From contig CAMLLU010000070.1 in NCBI GenBank assembly GCA_946480925.1, positions 1-28,141 on the forward strand: a DNA stretch of 28,141 bases. Reading direction: 5' to 3'. This DNA comes from an uncultured Rivibacter sp. GTDB lineage: Bacteria; Pseudomonadota; Gammaproteobacteria; Burkholderiales; Burkholderiaceae. Below are positions 1 through 7,859 of the stretch, one piece after another. The position numbers and the translations under genes are program-made. How positions within the stretch are numbered: the stretch's first letter is position 1; every line of letters begins with the position of its first letter. The notes under the pieces are model-generated. The model worked only from the letters and a program-made list of their open reading frames with translations. It ran no database searches and was not told where the DNA came from.

Positions 1-41
1 TCTGCAACGACGACTTGAGACTGCTCCAGCGTTTGGTCCAT
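1..41 (-). CDS. 5' end of an unidentified gene, cut by the window edge
   Basis: An ATG on the minus strand at 41 opens a frame that runs off the left edge and reads MDQTLEQSQVVVA. It is preceded by a strong Shine-Dalgarno sequence, GGAGG, five bases before the ATG (complement of 47-51). The ribosome binding site and uninterrupted frame make a real gene start likely, but thirteen residues are too few to name a family. It lies downstream of the ankyrin gene on the same strand with its own 187-base upstream gap, so it probably has its own promoter. Confidence 0.55.
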   Translation of the reverse strand, partial: MDQTLEQSQVVVA

Positions 42-228
42 GTTGTCCTCCAAGGATTGGGCCTGCCGATGGAGAGAACTGTAGGCGCCGGCCTACGAGC
101 CCGGTAGTCAGGGGCCGGCCAAAGCGCGTGTACGAATTCGTCTGACAACCCGTCGGTCTGACGAGCGGTCCTTGTCCGCGCAAGGGCGGTCGCGGCGACC
201 GTGGCGCCGACAGCAAATAGCCAGCGTT
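42..228. other. Intergenic gap with two short stem-loops
   Basis: No gene is visible. There are two perfect hairpins: GTAGGC/GCCTAC around GCCG at 81-96, and CGGTCG/CGACCG around CGG at 187-201. The second lies 28 bases beyond the stop codon of the ankyrin gene and could help end its transcript, but no run of T follows it on the minus strand, so it is not a textbook intrinsic terminator. The stretch must also hold the promoter of the gene starting at 41; I could not pick out convincing -35 and -10 boxes. Confidence 0.35.
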
Positions 229-864
229 TCAGCGCTTGGCGGCAGGCGGCGTGAGCCTCGGCACGAGGTAGGCGCGGCCGGTTTGTTCGGCGAAATCGGC
301 CGCGGTGAGGCCCATGTTGCTGCGCGCCGCGAGGCTGGCGCCGCGCGCCAGCAGCAGGTCCACCGTGGCCTCGGTGTCGAAGCGCACGGCCATCATCAAC
401 GGCGTGGCGCCGTTGGGTGCTCGCGCGTCGACGCGGGCGCCAGCCCCCAGCATCAGCGCGGTGACCTTTTCACCACCGCCGCTGGCGGCGTAGTGCAGCG
501 GCGTCCAACCTTCGCGGTTGACGGCCGCGCCGCGCCCGATGAGGCGCTCGCACAGTTCGTAGCGACCGCGCAGCGCCGCCATCATCAGCGCGGTTTCACC
601 GGCCTCATTGGCGGCGTCCACCACGAGCTTGGGGTGCTCGGCGAGCACCGCGGCCGCCTCGTAGGACTCGGCGCGCAGCGCCGCGTACAGCGCGGTCTGG
701 CCGTTTTCGCTCAGGTTGGGGTCGGCACCGGCGGCGAGCAGGCTGCGCACGGCACGGGCGTCGTCGCGCATCACGGCGCGAAAGAGGTCTACAGAGACGT
801 CAGCCCTTGCAGTAGAAAATCCAATCACGACAAATAGATAGAAAAGATATCTAAAGCTTTTCAT
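229..864 (-). CDS. Exported ankyrin-repeat protein
   Basis: This 211-residue protein begins with a basic, hydrophobic leader (MKSFRYLFYLFVVIGFSTARA), a plausible Sec signal peptide cleaved near residue 21. The rest is about five ankyrin repeats, recognisable from units such as GETALMMAALRG, GWTPLHYAA and GATPLMMAVR, with the usual LL..GA turns. Ankyrin repeats bind protein partners and have no catalytic residues, so the mature protein is probably a periplasmic adaptor; the partner is unknown. It is the last gene of the mltG-tmk-holB-pilZ-tatD group, 62 bases after tatD on the same strand, and is probably cotranscribed. No good ribosome binding site precedes the ATG at 864. The short tail after the repeats ends in PPAAKR. 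Confidence 0.85.
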   Translation of the reverse strand: MKSFRYLFYLFVVIGFSTARADVSVDLFRAVMRDDARAVRSLLAAGADPNLSENGQTALYAALRAESYEAAAVLAEHPKLVVDAANEAGETALMMAALRGRYELCERLIGRGAAVNREGWTPLHYAASGGGEKVTALMLGAGARVDARAPNGATPLMMAVRFDTEATVDLLLARGASLAARSNMGLTAADFAEQTGRAYLVPRLTPPAAKR

Positions 865-926
865 CGCATTGGTTCAGCAGTTGTTCAGGCGTCTGTTCCG
901 CAGTTCAAGTGATTCATGAACTTCGT

Positions 927-1742
927 TCAGCTGGCGTTCAGGCCGTGGTGGGCCACAGCAGGCACGCCGAACAGCCGCTCGAAGTTGTGGCTGGTCGCCT
1001 CGGCCACCGCTTCCACCGAGCAGCCCTTCAGCTCCGCCAGCTGGCGCGCCACGTGCGGCACGTACGACGGGTTGTTCGTCTTGCCGCGATACGGCACCGG
1101 CGCCAGATAGGGGCTGTCGGTTTCGATCAGGCAGCGCTCCAGCGGCACTTCCTTCGCCACCTCGCGCAACTCCACCGCGTTCTTGAAGGTCAGGATGCCC
1201 GAGAACGAGATGTAGAACCCCAGCTCCAGCGCCGCCCGGGCCACTTCGCGGGTTTCGGTGAAGCAGTGGAACACGCCACCGGCCGCGCCCCGTGCACCCT
1301 CACCCTCTTCCTTCAGGATGGCGATCGTGTCGTCGCTGGCGCTGCGGGTGTGGATCACCAGCGGCTTGGCGGTGGCCTGCGCGGCGCGGATGTGCGTGCG
1401 AAACCGCTCGCGTTGCCATTCCATGTCGGCCACGCTGCGGCCATTCAGGCGGTAGTAGTCCAGCCCCGTTTCGCCGATGGCCACGACTTTCGGCCGAAAG
1501 GCGAGCTCGACAAGGCCTTCGAGCGTGGGCTCGGTGACGCCTTCGTTGTCAGGGTGCACGCCCGCCGACGCCCAGAAGTTGTCGTAGGCCAGAGCCAGCC
1601 CGTGCACGTCGGGAAATTCCTCCAGCGTCGTGCAAATGCACAGCGCCCGGTCCACCTGCGCCGCGGCCATCGCCTCGCGGATGGCGGGCAGCTCGGCCTT
1701 GAGCTCGGGAAACGTGAGGTGGCAGTGGGAATCGACAAACAT
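927..1742 (-). CDS. tatD: TatD-family metal-dependent hydrolase / DNase
   Basis: The protein has 271 residues, typical for the TatD/YcfH family of TIM-barrel metallohydrolases. Characterised members have 3'-5' exonuclease or DNase activity and act in the cytoplasm. The metal ligands are all visible: DSHCHL at residues 4-9 (His6, His8), GETGLDYY carrying the bridging glutamate, VIHTRSA, GGVFHCFTE and IETDSPYLAP with the final aspartate. The closing motif YRGKTNNP is also typical. It follows pilZ by 50 bases on the same strand, and that gap holds a perfect GCGGCC/GGCCGC hairpin (1763-1778). No clear ribosome binding site precedes the ATG, but DSHCH sits where the family expects it, supporting this start. 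Substrate is not predictable from the sequence. Confidence 0.93.
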   Translation of the reverse strand: MFVDSHCHLTFPELKAELPAIREAMAAAQVDRALCICTTLEEFPDVHGLALAYDNFWASAGVHPDNEGVTEPTLEGLVELAFRPKVVAIGETGLDYYRLNGRSVADMEWQRERFRTHIRAAQATAKPLVIHTRSASDDTIAILKEEGEGARGAAGGVFHCFTETREVARAALELGFYISFSGILTFKNAVELREVAKEVPLERCLIETDSPYLAPVPYRGKTNNPSYVPHVARQLAELKGCSVEAVAEATSHNFERLFGVPAVAHHGLNAS

Positions 1743-1792
1743 GGCGGAACGCTAGCAGCGTTGCGGCCGAACGGCCGCCGGGCACGGCGAAG

Positions 1793-2185
1793 TCAGATCG
1801 TCTGCGTGGGCTTGGACGACGAGATCGAGGTACCCAGGATCTCTTCGATCTTCACGCGCAGCAGGCGGGTTTTCTCGTCGGTGGGAAACCGCACGCCGAC
1901 GCCCTGGGTGCGGCCACCCGAGGCATTGGGCGGCGTGAGCCAGGCCACCTTGCCGGCTACCGGGTAGCGCTGCGGATCGTCGGGCAGGGACAGCAGCAGG
2001 TAGATGTCTTCGCCCAGCTTGTAGTCGCGCGTGGTCGGCACGAACAGCCCACCTTCGGTGAACAGCGGGATGTAGGCGGCGTACAGCGCACCCTTCTCGC
2101 GGAACACCAGCTGGATGACGCTGGGACGCGAGGCGGACGTAGCTGCGGCAGCGGCAGCACCAGGGCGTGCGGTGATTTCGCTCAT
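1793..2185 (-). CDS. pilZ: PilZ-domain protein (type IV pilus assembly, PilZ proper)
   Basis: This 130-residue protein starts at the ATG at 2185, which shares ATGA with the holB stop codon. The longer open frame upstream lies inside holB and is rejected. After an alanine-rich head (residues 10-20) comes a compact PilZ beta-barrel (IQLVFREKGALYAAYIPL, then GEDIYLLLSLPDD, VAGKVAWLTP, GVGVRFP). As in the original PilZ protein of type IV pilus biogenesis, the cyclic-di-GMP-binding features are missing: I see no RxxxR motif, and the D/NxSxxG position reads FTEGGLF. It therefore probably works through protein contacts (known for PilZ with PilB and FimX in other species) and not by binding the nucleotide. 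The position after holB is the usual one in proteobacteria. Confidence 0.92.
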   Translation of the reverse strand: MSEITARPGAAAAAATSASRPSVIQLVFREKGALYAAYIPLFTEGGLFVPTTRDYKLGEDIYLLLSLPDDPQRYPVAGKVAWLTPPNASGGRTQGVGVRFPTDEKTRLLRVKIEEILGTSISSSKPTQTI

Positions 2186-3201
2186 GCGGCTGAGTGTAAC
2201 TTTGACGATGTCTTGGACAGGGCCTGTTGTCCGCGCAGGATTAACGCTTCCAGCTTGAGTCCGGCGTTCCAGGGATGTTCCGCGTGACGCGCGGCTTGGC
2301 GCAGCTCTGTGGCCCATTGCGTGAGTTGCGCCACGCCGTAACCGGGGGGCACGCTACCCGCGGGAAAGTAACGCGGTGCAACGCCATGCGCGACGAGCAG
2401 CGCATCGTGGCAGAGCTTCTGCAACGATTCGACCACCAGCGGCAGCGGCCAACCCGCCAGCGGCGTGGCCTCACCGCGCGCCACCAGCGCAGGCAGTTTT
2501 TTCCAGGTGGCGGCATCCACACCCAGCGCGGCCCGCTCGACCACCGACAGCGGCTGGCCGCCGGCCGCGGCCAGCATCAGCTCGGGCTCGGCGATGGAGC
2601 GCTCTGCCAGCCAAGCCAGCGCCTGTGCCGGCTCGGGCAGCCCCAGCCGTACCGACTGGCAGCGGCTGCGAATGGTCGGCAGCAGGCTTTCCGAGTCGCC
2701 ACAGCTCAGCACGAAACGGGCGATGCCCGGCGGCTCCTCGAGCGTCTTGAGCAGTGTGTTGGCCGAGATCGCGTTCATGCGTTCGGCCGGGTGCAGCACC
2801 ACCACCTTGGCTTGGCCGCGAGCACTGGTCTGCTGCGAAAAGGCCACCGCACCGCGCAGGGCCTCGACCTTGATCTCCTTGCTGGGCTTGGCCTTCTTGC
2901 CTTCGCTGTCGGTGGCAGGTTCGTCGCCGTTGCCCAGCCCCAGTGCGTCGCGCAGGGCTTCGGGCACCAGCACCATCAGGTCGGGGTGGCCGTGCGTGTC
3001 CACCAGGTGGCAGCTCGCGCATGCGTCGCAAGCCAGCGCCGCGCTGCGCTGTTCGACCGGCGTTTCGCACAGCCACGCCTTCGCCAGCGCCATCGCGAAC
3101 TCGAACTGCCCCACGCCTTCAGGGCCGTGCACCAGCAGCGCATGCCCGCGCTGCGTGCGCAGCGCCTCGGCCAGAGGAGCCTGCAACCAGGGCAGCGCCA
3201 T
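2182..3201 (-). CDS. holB: DNA polymerase III subunit delta'
   Basis: This is the clamp-loader delta' subunit (339 residues), which with delta and tau/gamma loads the beta sliding clamp. The N-terminal AAA+ fold has the degenerate P-loop typical of delta' (GPEGVGQFE, no functional Walker lysine). A zinc module follows, formed by Cys45 and the cluster CDACASC (Cys58, Cys61, Cys64). Then come the family signatures LLKTLEEPP and the arginine-finger region TIRSRCQ. A lysine-rich insert near residues 100-110 is lineage-specific. The start at 3201 overlaps the tmk stop by one base (TGATG) and the stop overlaps the pilZ start by four, indicating translational coupling. An open frame continues upstream to 3555 but lies wholly within tmk. 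Confidence 0.95.
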   Translation of the reverse strand: MALPWLQAPLAEALRTQRGHALLVHGPEGVGQFEFAMALAKAWLCETPVEQRSAALACDACASCHLVDTHGHPDLMVLVPEALRDALGLGNGDEPATDSEGKKAKPSKEIKVEALRGAVAFSQQTSARGQAKVVVLHPAERMNAISANTLLKTLEEPPGIARFVLSCGDSESLLPTIRSRCQSVRLGLPEPAQALAWLAERSIAEPELMLAAAGGQPLSVVERAALGVDAATWKKLPALVARGEATPLAGWPLPLVVESLQKLCHDALLVAHGVAPRYFPAGSVPPGYGVAQLTQWATELRQAARHAEHPWNAGLKLEALILRGQQALSKTSSKLHSAA

Positions 3202-3821
3202 CACCAGCCCCGTGCGGCCAGCACGGCCTCGATCTGCTCGGCCACCGCCTCTCGCGGCCGGTTCGAATCGACACGCGCAAAGCGCCCCGGCTCGGCCTCG
3301 CAGCGCGCCCGGTAGCCTTCGATCACGCGCTCGAAGAAGGCTTCGCTCTGGCTCTCGAAGCGGTCGGGCGTGCGGGCCTGTGCCAGGCGCTGTGCCGCCA
3401 CTGCGGCTGGCAGGTCGAACCACAGCGTGAGGTCGGGTTGCCGCAGCCCGGCCGGGCTTTGTTGCACCCAGCGTTCCAGCGTGGCCAGCACCTCGAGATC
3501 GAAGCCGCGGCCGTGGCCCTGGTAGGCGAAGGTGGCATCGGTGAAGCGGTCGCACAGCACCACGGCGCCACGGGCCAGCGCCGGCTCGATGACCTGTCGC
3601 AGGTGGTCGCGCCGGGCCGCGAAGATCAGCAAGGCTTCGGTCAGCGCGTCCATCGGCTGGTGCAGCACCATCTCGCGCAGTTGCTCGGCCAGCGGCGTGC
3701 CGCCCGGCTCACGGGTGCGCACCACCTCCAGCCCGGCGCGCTGCCAGCGCTCGGCCACGAAGTCGATGTGGGTGGATTTGCCGGCGCCGTCGATGCCCTC
3801 GAAGCTGACGAAACGGGACAC
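3201..3821 (-). CDS. tmk: Thymidylate kinase
   Basis: Tmk phosphorylates dTMP to dTDP using ATP, an essential step of dTTP synthesis in the cytoplasm. From the GTG at 3821 it has 206 residues, the usual family length, and begins [17 protein letters not shown] with the P-loop at residues 8-16. The DR motif ([15 protein letters not shown]) and the TREPGGTP motif are intact. An alternative GTG at 3920 shares GTGA with the mltG stop and would add 33 residues rich in Gly, Ala and Pro. Those codons are made largely of three adjacent perfect or near-perfect hairpins (3825-3903), which suggests non-coding repeat DNA rather than protein sequence. I prefer 3821, although automatic callers may choose 3920. 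Confidence 0.9.
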   Translation of the reverse strand: MSRFVSFEGIDGAGKSTHIDFVAERWQRAGLEVVRTREPGGTPLAEQLREMVLHQPMDALTEALLIFAARRDHLRQVIEPALARGAVVLCDRFTDATFAYQGHGRGFDLEVLATLERWVQQSPAGLRQPDLTLWFDLPAAVAAQRLAQARTPDRFESQSEAFFERVIEGYRARCEAEPGRFARVDSNRPREAVAEQIEAVLAARGW

Positions 3822-3824
3822 CCC

Positions 3825-3903
3825 GCTCGCCGGGTGCGGCGAGCCGCCCTCAGAGAGGGCCGGGCCTTGCATGGGGCGGCCCGGCGCAGCGGCCGGCCCG
3901 CCC
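3825..3903. repeat. Three-hairpin REP-like element between mltG and tmk
   Basis: Three consecutive hairpins: GCTCGCC/GGCGAGC around GGGTGC (3825-3844); GCCCTC/GAGGGC around AGA (3846-3860); and an 11-bp stem formed by GGGCGG+CCGGC against GCCGG+CCGCCC with one C:C mismatch and loop GCAGCG (3874-3903). The order (small hairpin, C-run/G-run hairpin, long hairpin) matches the element at 18365-18431, so I infer the same class of intergenic repeat. It either separates mltG and tmk or has been absorbed into the tmk reading frame. Confidence 0.6.
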
Positions 3904-3916
3904 TTCGTTGCGTCGC

Positions 3917-4918
3917 TCACTTCCCCTGCCCTCGCTGGTACTTGTTGACCGCGCGATTATGGGCGTCGAGCGTTTCGCTGAACTCGCTGCTGCCGTCGCC
4001 GCGCGCCACGAAATACAGCGCCTTGCTGGGCGCCGGCCGCACTGCCGCCAGCAGCGAGGCCTTGCCCGGCATCGAGATCGGCGTGGGCGGGAGCCCGGGC
4101 CGCAGGTAGGTGTTGTAAGGGCCGTCGGCCTGAAGGTCGACCTTGCGCAGGTTGCCGTCGAACCGTTGGCCCAGCCCGTAGATCACGGTCGGGTCGGTCT
4201 GCAACGGCATGCCCACGCGCAGGCGGTTGCTGAATACCGCCCCTACCTGCGCGCGGTCGGCCTCGCGGCCGGTTTCCTTCTCGACGATGGAAGCCAGCGT
4301 GAGCGCTTCGTCGACGCTCTTGAGCGGTGTGTCGGGCGTGCGCTGCTCCCAGGCCTCGGCCAGGCGCAGTTGCATGGCATGCATGGCGCGGCGCAGCACC
4401 GCGAGGTCGCTGCTGCCTTTGCTGTAAGCGTAGGTGTCGGGGTAGAAGCGGCCTTCGGGGTGCACGTTCGGTTGCCCGAGCGCGACCATGATTTCGGCAT
4501 CGCTCATCGCCGCCGTCGTGGATTTCAGGGCATCGGCTTTCGCCAACTCCGCGCGGAACTGGCGGAAGGTCCAGCCTTCGATCAGCTTCACGGTGGCGAG
4601 CGACTCGTCGCCTTGCACCATCTTCAGCAGCAGCATGCGCGGCGTGGTGCCGGCGGTGATCTCGTAGCTGCCCGCGCGGATCTTGCGGGCCTGGCCCGAC
4701 CAGCGGAACCAGAGGTACAGCAGCGGCGCGGGCGTCTGTACACCGGCGGCGACCCAGGCGTTGGCGATCTCGCGCGGCAGCTCGCCGGGCTCGATGGACA
4801 GCTCGACGGAGGGCGTGGCCAGCGGCAGCGGCCGGTTGAGCCACCAGAACGCGGCACCGCCCGCTGCCACCACGGCGGCCAGCAGCAGGATCACCAACGA
4901 CGTGAATGCTTTGCGCAT
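3917..4918 (-). CDS. mltG: Endolytic murein transglycosylase MltG (YceG-like)
   Basis: MltG is an inner-membrane lytic transglycosylase that cuts nascent peptidoglycan strands and is thought to set glycan length. The 333-residue protein has a short basic start, one membrane segment at about residues 8-30 ([20 protein letters not shown]), a LysM-like region, then the YceG catalytic domain. The catalytic glutamate lies in [10 protein letters not shown], followed by the family signature [18 protein letters not shown]. It is the first gene of the minus-strand operon and is divergent from ygfZ with 47 bases between the two starts. A GAGG ribosome binding sequence lies very close to the ATG. The stop codon shares GTGA with the alternative tmk start. 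Confidence 0.95.
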   Translation of the reverse strand: MRKAFTSLVILLLAAVVAAGGAAFWWLNRPLPLATPSVELSIEPGELPREIANAWVAAGVQTPAPLLYLWFRWSGQARKIRAGSYEITAGTTPRMLLLKMVQGDESLATVKLIEGWTFRQFRAELAKADALKSTTAAMSDAEIMVALGQPNVHPEGRFYPDTYAYSKGSSDLAVLRRAMHAMQLRLAEAWEQRTPDTPLKSVDEALTLASIVEKETGREADRAQVGAVFSNRLRVGMPLQTDPTVIYGLGQRFDGNLRKVDLQADGPYNTYLRPGLPPTPISMPGKASLLAAVRPAPSKALYFVARGDGSSEFSETLDAHNRAVNKYQRGQGK

Positions 4919-4965
4919 TGCCCTCTTCTTGGATGGGACGGATGGGGCCTGATGATAATGAGCCC

Positions 4966-5931
4966 ATGAACTCCCCCCTGATCCTCGACGGCGCGACCCG
5001 CCTGATGCATTGGGGCGTGATCCGCGCCCAAGGTGACGACGCGGCCAGCTTCCTGCACGGCCAGCTCAGCAACGACTTCGCCTTGCTCGGGCTATCACAG
5101 GCCCGGCTGGCGGCCTACTGTTCACCCAAGGGCCGCATGCTGGCGAGTTTCGTGGCGTTCAAGCGCAGCGCCGCCGAGCTGTGGCTGGCCTGTGACTCGC
5201 AGGTGCTGCCGGCCTCACTGAAGCGGCTGTCGATGTTCGTGCTGCGCGCCAAGGCCAAGCTCACCGATGCCAGCGGCGACGTCACAGCCGTGGGCCTGAC
5301 CGGCGCGCAGGCCGAGGCCTGGCTGGGTGAAGCCGCACAGCTGACGGTCTGGGCCAAGACAGACACGGGCGATGCCAGCATCGTGCGCCTGCCTGACGCC
5401 GCCCTGCCCGACGGCCGCATCCAGCGGCGTTTCGTGTGGCTGGGGCCGGCGGCGGCTGCCGAGGCCGTGACGAGCGCCCTGCCCGCGCTGCCCCTGGAAC
5501 AGTGGCAATGGCTCGAAGTGATGAGCGGCGTGGCGACCGTCAATGCCGCCACGGTCGAGCAGTTCGTGCCGCAAATGCTCAACTACGAACTGGTGGGCGG
5601 CGTCGATTTCAAGAAGGGCTGCTACCCAGGCCAGGAGATCGTGGCACGCAGCCAGTACCGCGGCACCATCAAGCGCCGTGCGGCCATCGTGCACGCGGCC
5701 GACGAACTCGCACCGGGCATGGAGGTTTTTGCCAGCAACGACCCCGGCCAGCCTGCGGGCTTGGTGGCACAGGCGGCGGCCAACCCGCAAGGTGGCCACA
5801 GTGCCATCGTCGAGATCAAGCTCGCGGCGCTCGAAGCGGCCAGCTTGCACCTGCGCGGCCCCGAAGGCCCGGCGCTTCACGTCGGCCGGCTGCCTTACAG
5901 CGTGCCGACAGACGCGGCCGCAACGGCCTGA
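4966..5931 (+). CDS. ygfZ: Folate-binding protein YgfZ
   Basis: YgfZ is a tetrahydrofolate-binding protein related to the glycine-cleavage T protein and needed for maintenance or repair of some iron-sulfur enzymes. The protein is 321 residues. The hallmark motif KGCYPGQE occurs at about residues 221-228, within KKGCYPGQEIVARSQYRG, and contains the essential cysteine. The ATG at 4966 is preferred over one at 4906 because the protein then begins MNSPLILDGATRLMHWGV, in family register, and the longer form would overlap mltG. It heads a plus-strand group with the DUF4936 and TANGO2 genes. Divergence from mltG is conserved among betaproteobacteria. Confidence 0.94.
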   Translation: MNSPLILDGATRLMHWGVIRAQGDDAASFLHGQLSNDFALLGLSQARLAAYCSPKGRMLASFVAFKRSAAELWLACDSQVLPASLKRLSMFVLRAKAKLTDASGDVTAVGLTGAQAEAWLGEAAQLTVWAKTDTGDASIVRLPDAALPDGRIQRRFVWLGPAAAAEAVTSALPALPLEQWQWLEVMSGVATVNAATVEQFVPQMLNYELVGGVDFKKGCYPGQEIVARSQYRGTIKRRAAIVHAADELAPGMEVFASNDPGQPAGLVAQAAANPQGGHSAIVEIKLAALEAASLHLRGPEGPALHVGRLPYSVPTDAAATA

Positions 5932-5946
5932 CGCCCTCGCCTCCTC

Positions 5947-6255
5947 GTGCCTGAGGCCACCTTGCGTGAGCTCTACATCTACTACCGCGTGAACCTCCGC
6001 AGCGAAGACGTGGCGCTGCAAGTGGCTGGTGCGATGCAGCAATCGCTGCGCGAGCGCCACCCCGGCCTGCAGGCCCGCCTGTTGCGTCGCTCCGAGGCGG
6101 GCGCTGACGGCCTGCAAACGTGGATGGAAACCTACGCGCTCCCCGGCATCGGCATAAATACCGCACTCGAGCGAGAAATCGCCGAGGCCGCCTCCGCATG
6201 GGCGGCATACATTAGCGGGCCTAGACACTGCGAAGTTTTCTGCCCATGTGCCTAG
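5947..6255 (+). CDS. DUF4936-type small protein
   Basis: This 102-residue protein with a GTG start begins MPEATLRELYIYYRV. The pattern of ELYIYYRV, a middle section on averaging or summing oligomers (QQSLRERHPGLQARLLRR) and a WMETYALP segment fits the uncharacterised DUF4936 family found beside ygfZ in Burkholderiales. The family fold resembles small ferredoxin-like dimers, but no function is known. It lies 15 bases after ygfZ and overlaps the next gene by 10 bases, so the three are almost certainly one transcript. No ribosome binding site is evident, consistent with translational coupling. I assign the family from memory of its sequence pattern; catalytic residues cannot be proposed. Confidence 0.75.
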   Translation: MPEATLRELYIYYRVNLRSEDVALQVAGAMQQSLRERHPGLQARLLRRSEAGADGLQTWMETYALPGIGINTALEREIAEAASAWAAYISGPRHCEVFCPCA

Positions 6256-7199
6256 TTGCCCTGGCGATCGACCAGCACCGGCGCTTCCCCCTGGTGGTGG
6301 CCGCCAACCGCGACGAGTTCTTTGCGCGCCCCGCCGCGCGGCTGGCCTGGTGGTCGCAGGAGCCCGGCCTGCCGGAGGTGCTCAGCGGGCGCGACCTCGA
6401 ATCCGGTGGCACCTGGCTCGGCCTCACAGCCACGGGCCGCATGGCCTTGCTGACCAACGTGCGCAACCCGGCCCACAACGACCCGAAAGCCCCGTCGCGC
6501 GGCGCCATCGTGCCGATGTGGCTGCGCGGCGATCTGCCGATGGACCGGTTCTGGATGCGCGCGGCCCTCACCGGCTACAACGGTTTCAACCTCATCGCCG
6601 CCGATTTCGCCCTGGGCGAATGCTTCTGGGCCAGCAACGTGCAGGGCCTGCCGGTACGGCTGGAGCGTGGCCTGTATGGGCTCTCGAACGGCGGGCTCGA
6701 CACGCCGTGGCCCAAGGTCTCGATGCTCAAGAGCAGGCTCCTGGCCTCGGTTGAAAGCAGCGATTCGGTCGATGCACTGGCCGACCGGCTGTTTGCCGCG
6801 CTGGCCGACCGAACGCTCACGGCCGATGAAGAACTGCCGAACACGGGTGTTCCACTCGAACTGGAAAGGCACTTGTCGGCAGCGTTCATCCGCACGCCCG
6901 ATCTGCGCTACGGCACACGCTGCTCCACGCTCGTGATCACCGAGCGGGTCAACAAGCGGCTGGTCACCCACGTGCTTGAACGCAGCTTCAACCCCGGCCC
7001 GGGCCTGGCGCTGCTGCGCCGTTCGATGCTGAAGGACTGGCCACCGCGCTACACCGAAGGGCTGAAGGCCGCCGCGGCCGAGGTCGAGGCGGTTTCCGAG
7101 TCCACGGTGGAGGACAGCAGCGGCGTTCGTTTGCCACCGGTGCCGGTCAAGGCTCAGCGTGCCAGGGGCCTGCTGCGGCCCACGAAGCCCCGGCGCTGA
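6246..7199 (+). CDS. TANGO2 / NRDE-family protein
   Basis: The 317-residue protein starts MCLVALA and carries AANRDEFFARP at about residues 19-29, the NRDE signature of the TANGO2 family (formerly DUF833). The invariant Cys2 resembles an N-terminal nucleophile, although enzymatic activity has not been established; eukaryotic TANGO2 is linked to lipid and haem handling. Other family features are LSGRDLESGGTWLG, TNVRNP and GLSNGGLDTPWPKV. Bacterial members are usually near 250-260 residues; here about 45 extra C-terminal residues, rich in Ala, Glu and Pro and ending basic (RPTKPRR), follow the core. It ends just before the inverted repeat at 7209. Confidence 0.88.
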   Translation: MCLVALAIDQHRRFPLVVAANRDEFFARPAARLAWWSQEPGLPEVLSGRDLESGGTWLGLTATGRMALLTNVRNPAHNDPKAPSRGAIVPMWLRGDLPMDRFWMRAALTGYNGFNLIAADFALGECFWASNVQGLPVRLERGLYGLSNGGLDTPWPKVSMLKSRLLASVESSDSVDALADRLFAALADRTLTADEELPNTGVPLELERHLSAAFIRTPDLRYGTRCSTLVITERVNKRLVTHVLERSFNPGPGLALLRRSMLKDWPPRYTEGLKAAAAEVEAVSESTVEDSSGVRLPPVPVKAQRARGLLRPTKPRR

Positions 7200-7208
7200 T
7201 GCGCGTGC

Positions 7209-7373
7209 TCAGAAGGTGTGAATGAATTCGGCGTGACCGAGCAGGGCGCCAAAACCCGGCCAATCTAGACGCAAAGCACAGTCGTAGCTCGGGCTACGGC
7301 GAGCATTTGCAACGACGAGTGGCCGGGTTTTGGTGACCTGAGCGGGCATGGTGGATTCGTTCACACCTTCTCA
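7209..7373. repeat. 165-bp imperfect inverted repeat with a nested hairpin
   Basis: Two 54-base arms, 7209-7262 and 7320-7373, match as inverted copies at 43 of 54 positions by my count. The innermost 14 bases (CCAAAACCCGGCCA) are perfect and the outer ends (AGAAGGTGTGAA) nearly so. The 57-base centre folds separately: GCAAAGC (7271-7277) pairs with GCATTTGC (7303-7310, one bulge) around a perfect CGTAGC/GCTACG stem with loop TCGG (7283-7298). The element fills the gap between two convergent genes, and its right arm contains the ispF stop codon (7371-7373). It may act as a bidirectional transcription terminator or be a dispersed non-autonomous element; no transposase gene is nearby. Confidence 0.75.
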
Positions 7374-7859
7374 GGCCTTGAACAGCAGGCACACGGCCCG
7401 CGTTTCAATGGCGCGGCCCTCGCCCACGGGACCCATCTTCTCGGCCGTCTTGGCCTTCACGTTGACCTGATCGAGCGCCAGCCCGAGCACTGCCGCAATG
7501 CGTTCGCGCATTGCGGTGATGTGCGGCGCCATCTTGGGCGCCTGCGCCACGATGGTCGAGTCCACGTTGCCGATCTGCCAGCCGGCCGCACGCACCGCGT
7601 TCGCTGCCTCGGCCAGCAGCACGGCGGAGTCGGCGCCCTTGAAGCGGGAGTCGGTGTCCGGGAAATGCTTGCCGATGTCACCCAGGCTCGCAGCGCCCAG
7701 CAGCGCATCGGTGATGGCGTGCAGCAAGGCATCGGCGTCTGAATGGCCGAGCAGGCCGTGCGTATGCGGGATGGTGATGCCGCCCAGGATGAGCGGGCGC
7801 CCGGTGACGAGAGCGTGGGTGTCCCAGCCTTCGCCGATGCGGATGTTTGGAAGGGTCAT
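7371..7859 (-). CDS. ispF: 2-C-methyl-D-erythritol 2,4-cyclodiphosphate synthase
   Basis: IspF cyclises CDP-methylerythritol phosphate to the 2,4-cyclodiphosphate, releasing CMP, in the MEP isoprenoid pathway. The 162-residue length is standard. The zinc ligands are Asp13 and His15 (in GWDTHAL) and His47 ([12 protein letters not shown]); the downstream signature [11 protein letters not shown] and the trimer-core segment [16 protein letters not shown] are intact. The ATG at 7859 shares ATGA with the stop of the antitoxin-like gene; a longer frame to 7898 would overlap that gene further and is rejected. IspF acts two steps after IspD, whose gene heads this operon. The last codon lies in the arm of the 165-bp inverted repeat. 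Confidence 0.97.
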   Translation of the reverse strand: MTLPNIRIGEGWDTHALVTGRPLILGGITIPHTHGLLGHSDADALLHAITDALLGAASLGDIGKHFPDTDSRFKGADSAVLLAEAANAVRAAGWQIGNVDSTIVAQAPKMAPHITAMRERIAAVLGLALDQVNVKAKTAEKMGPVGEGRAIETRAVCLLFKA

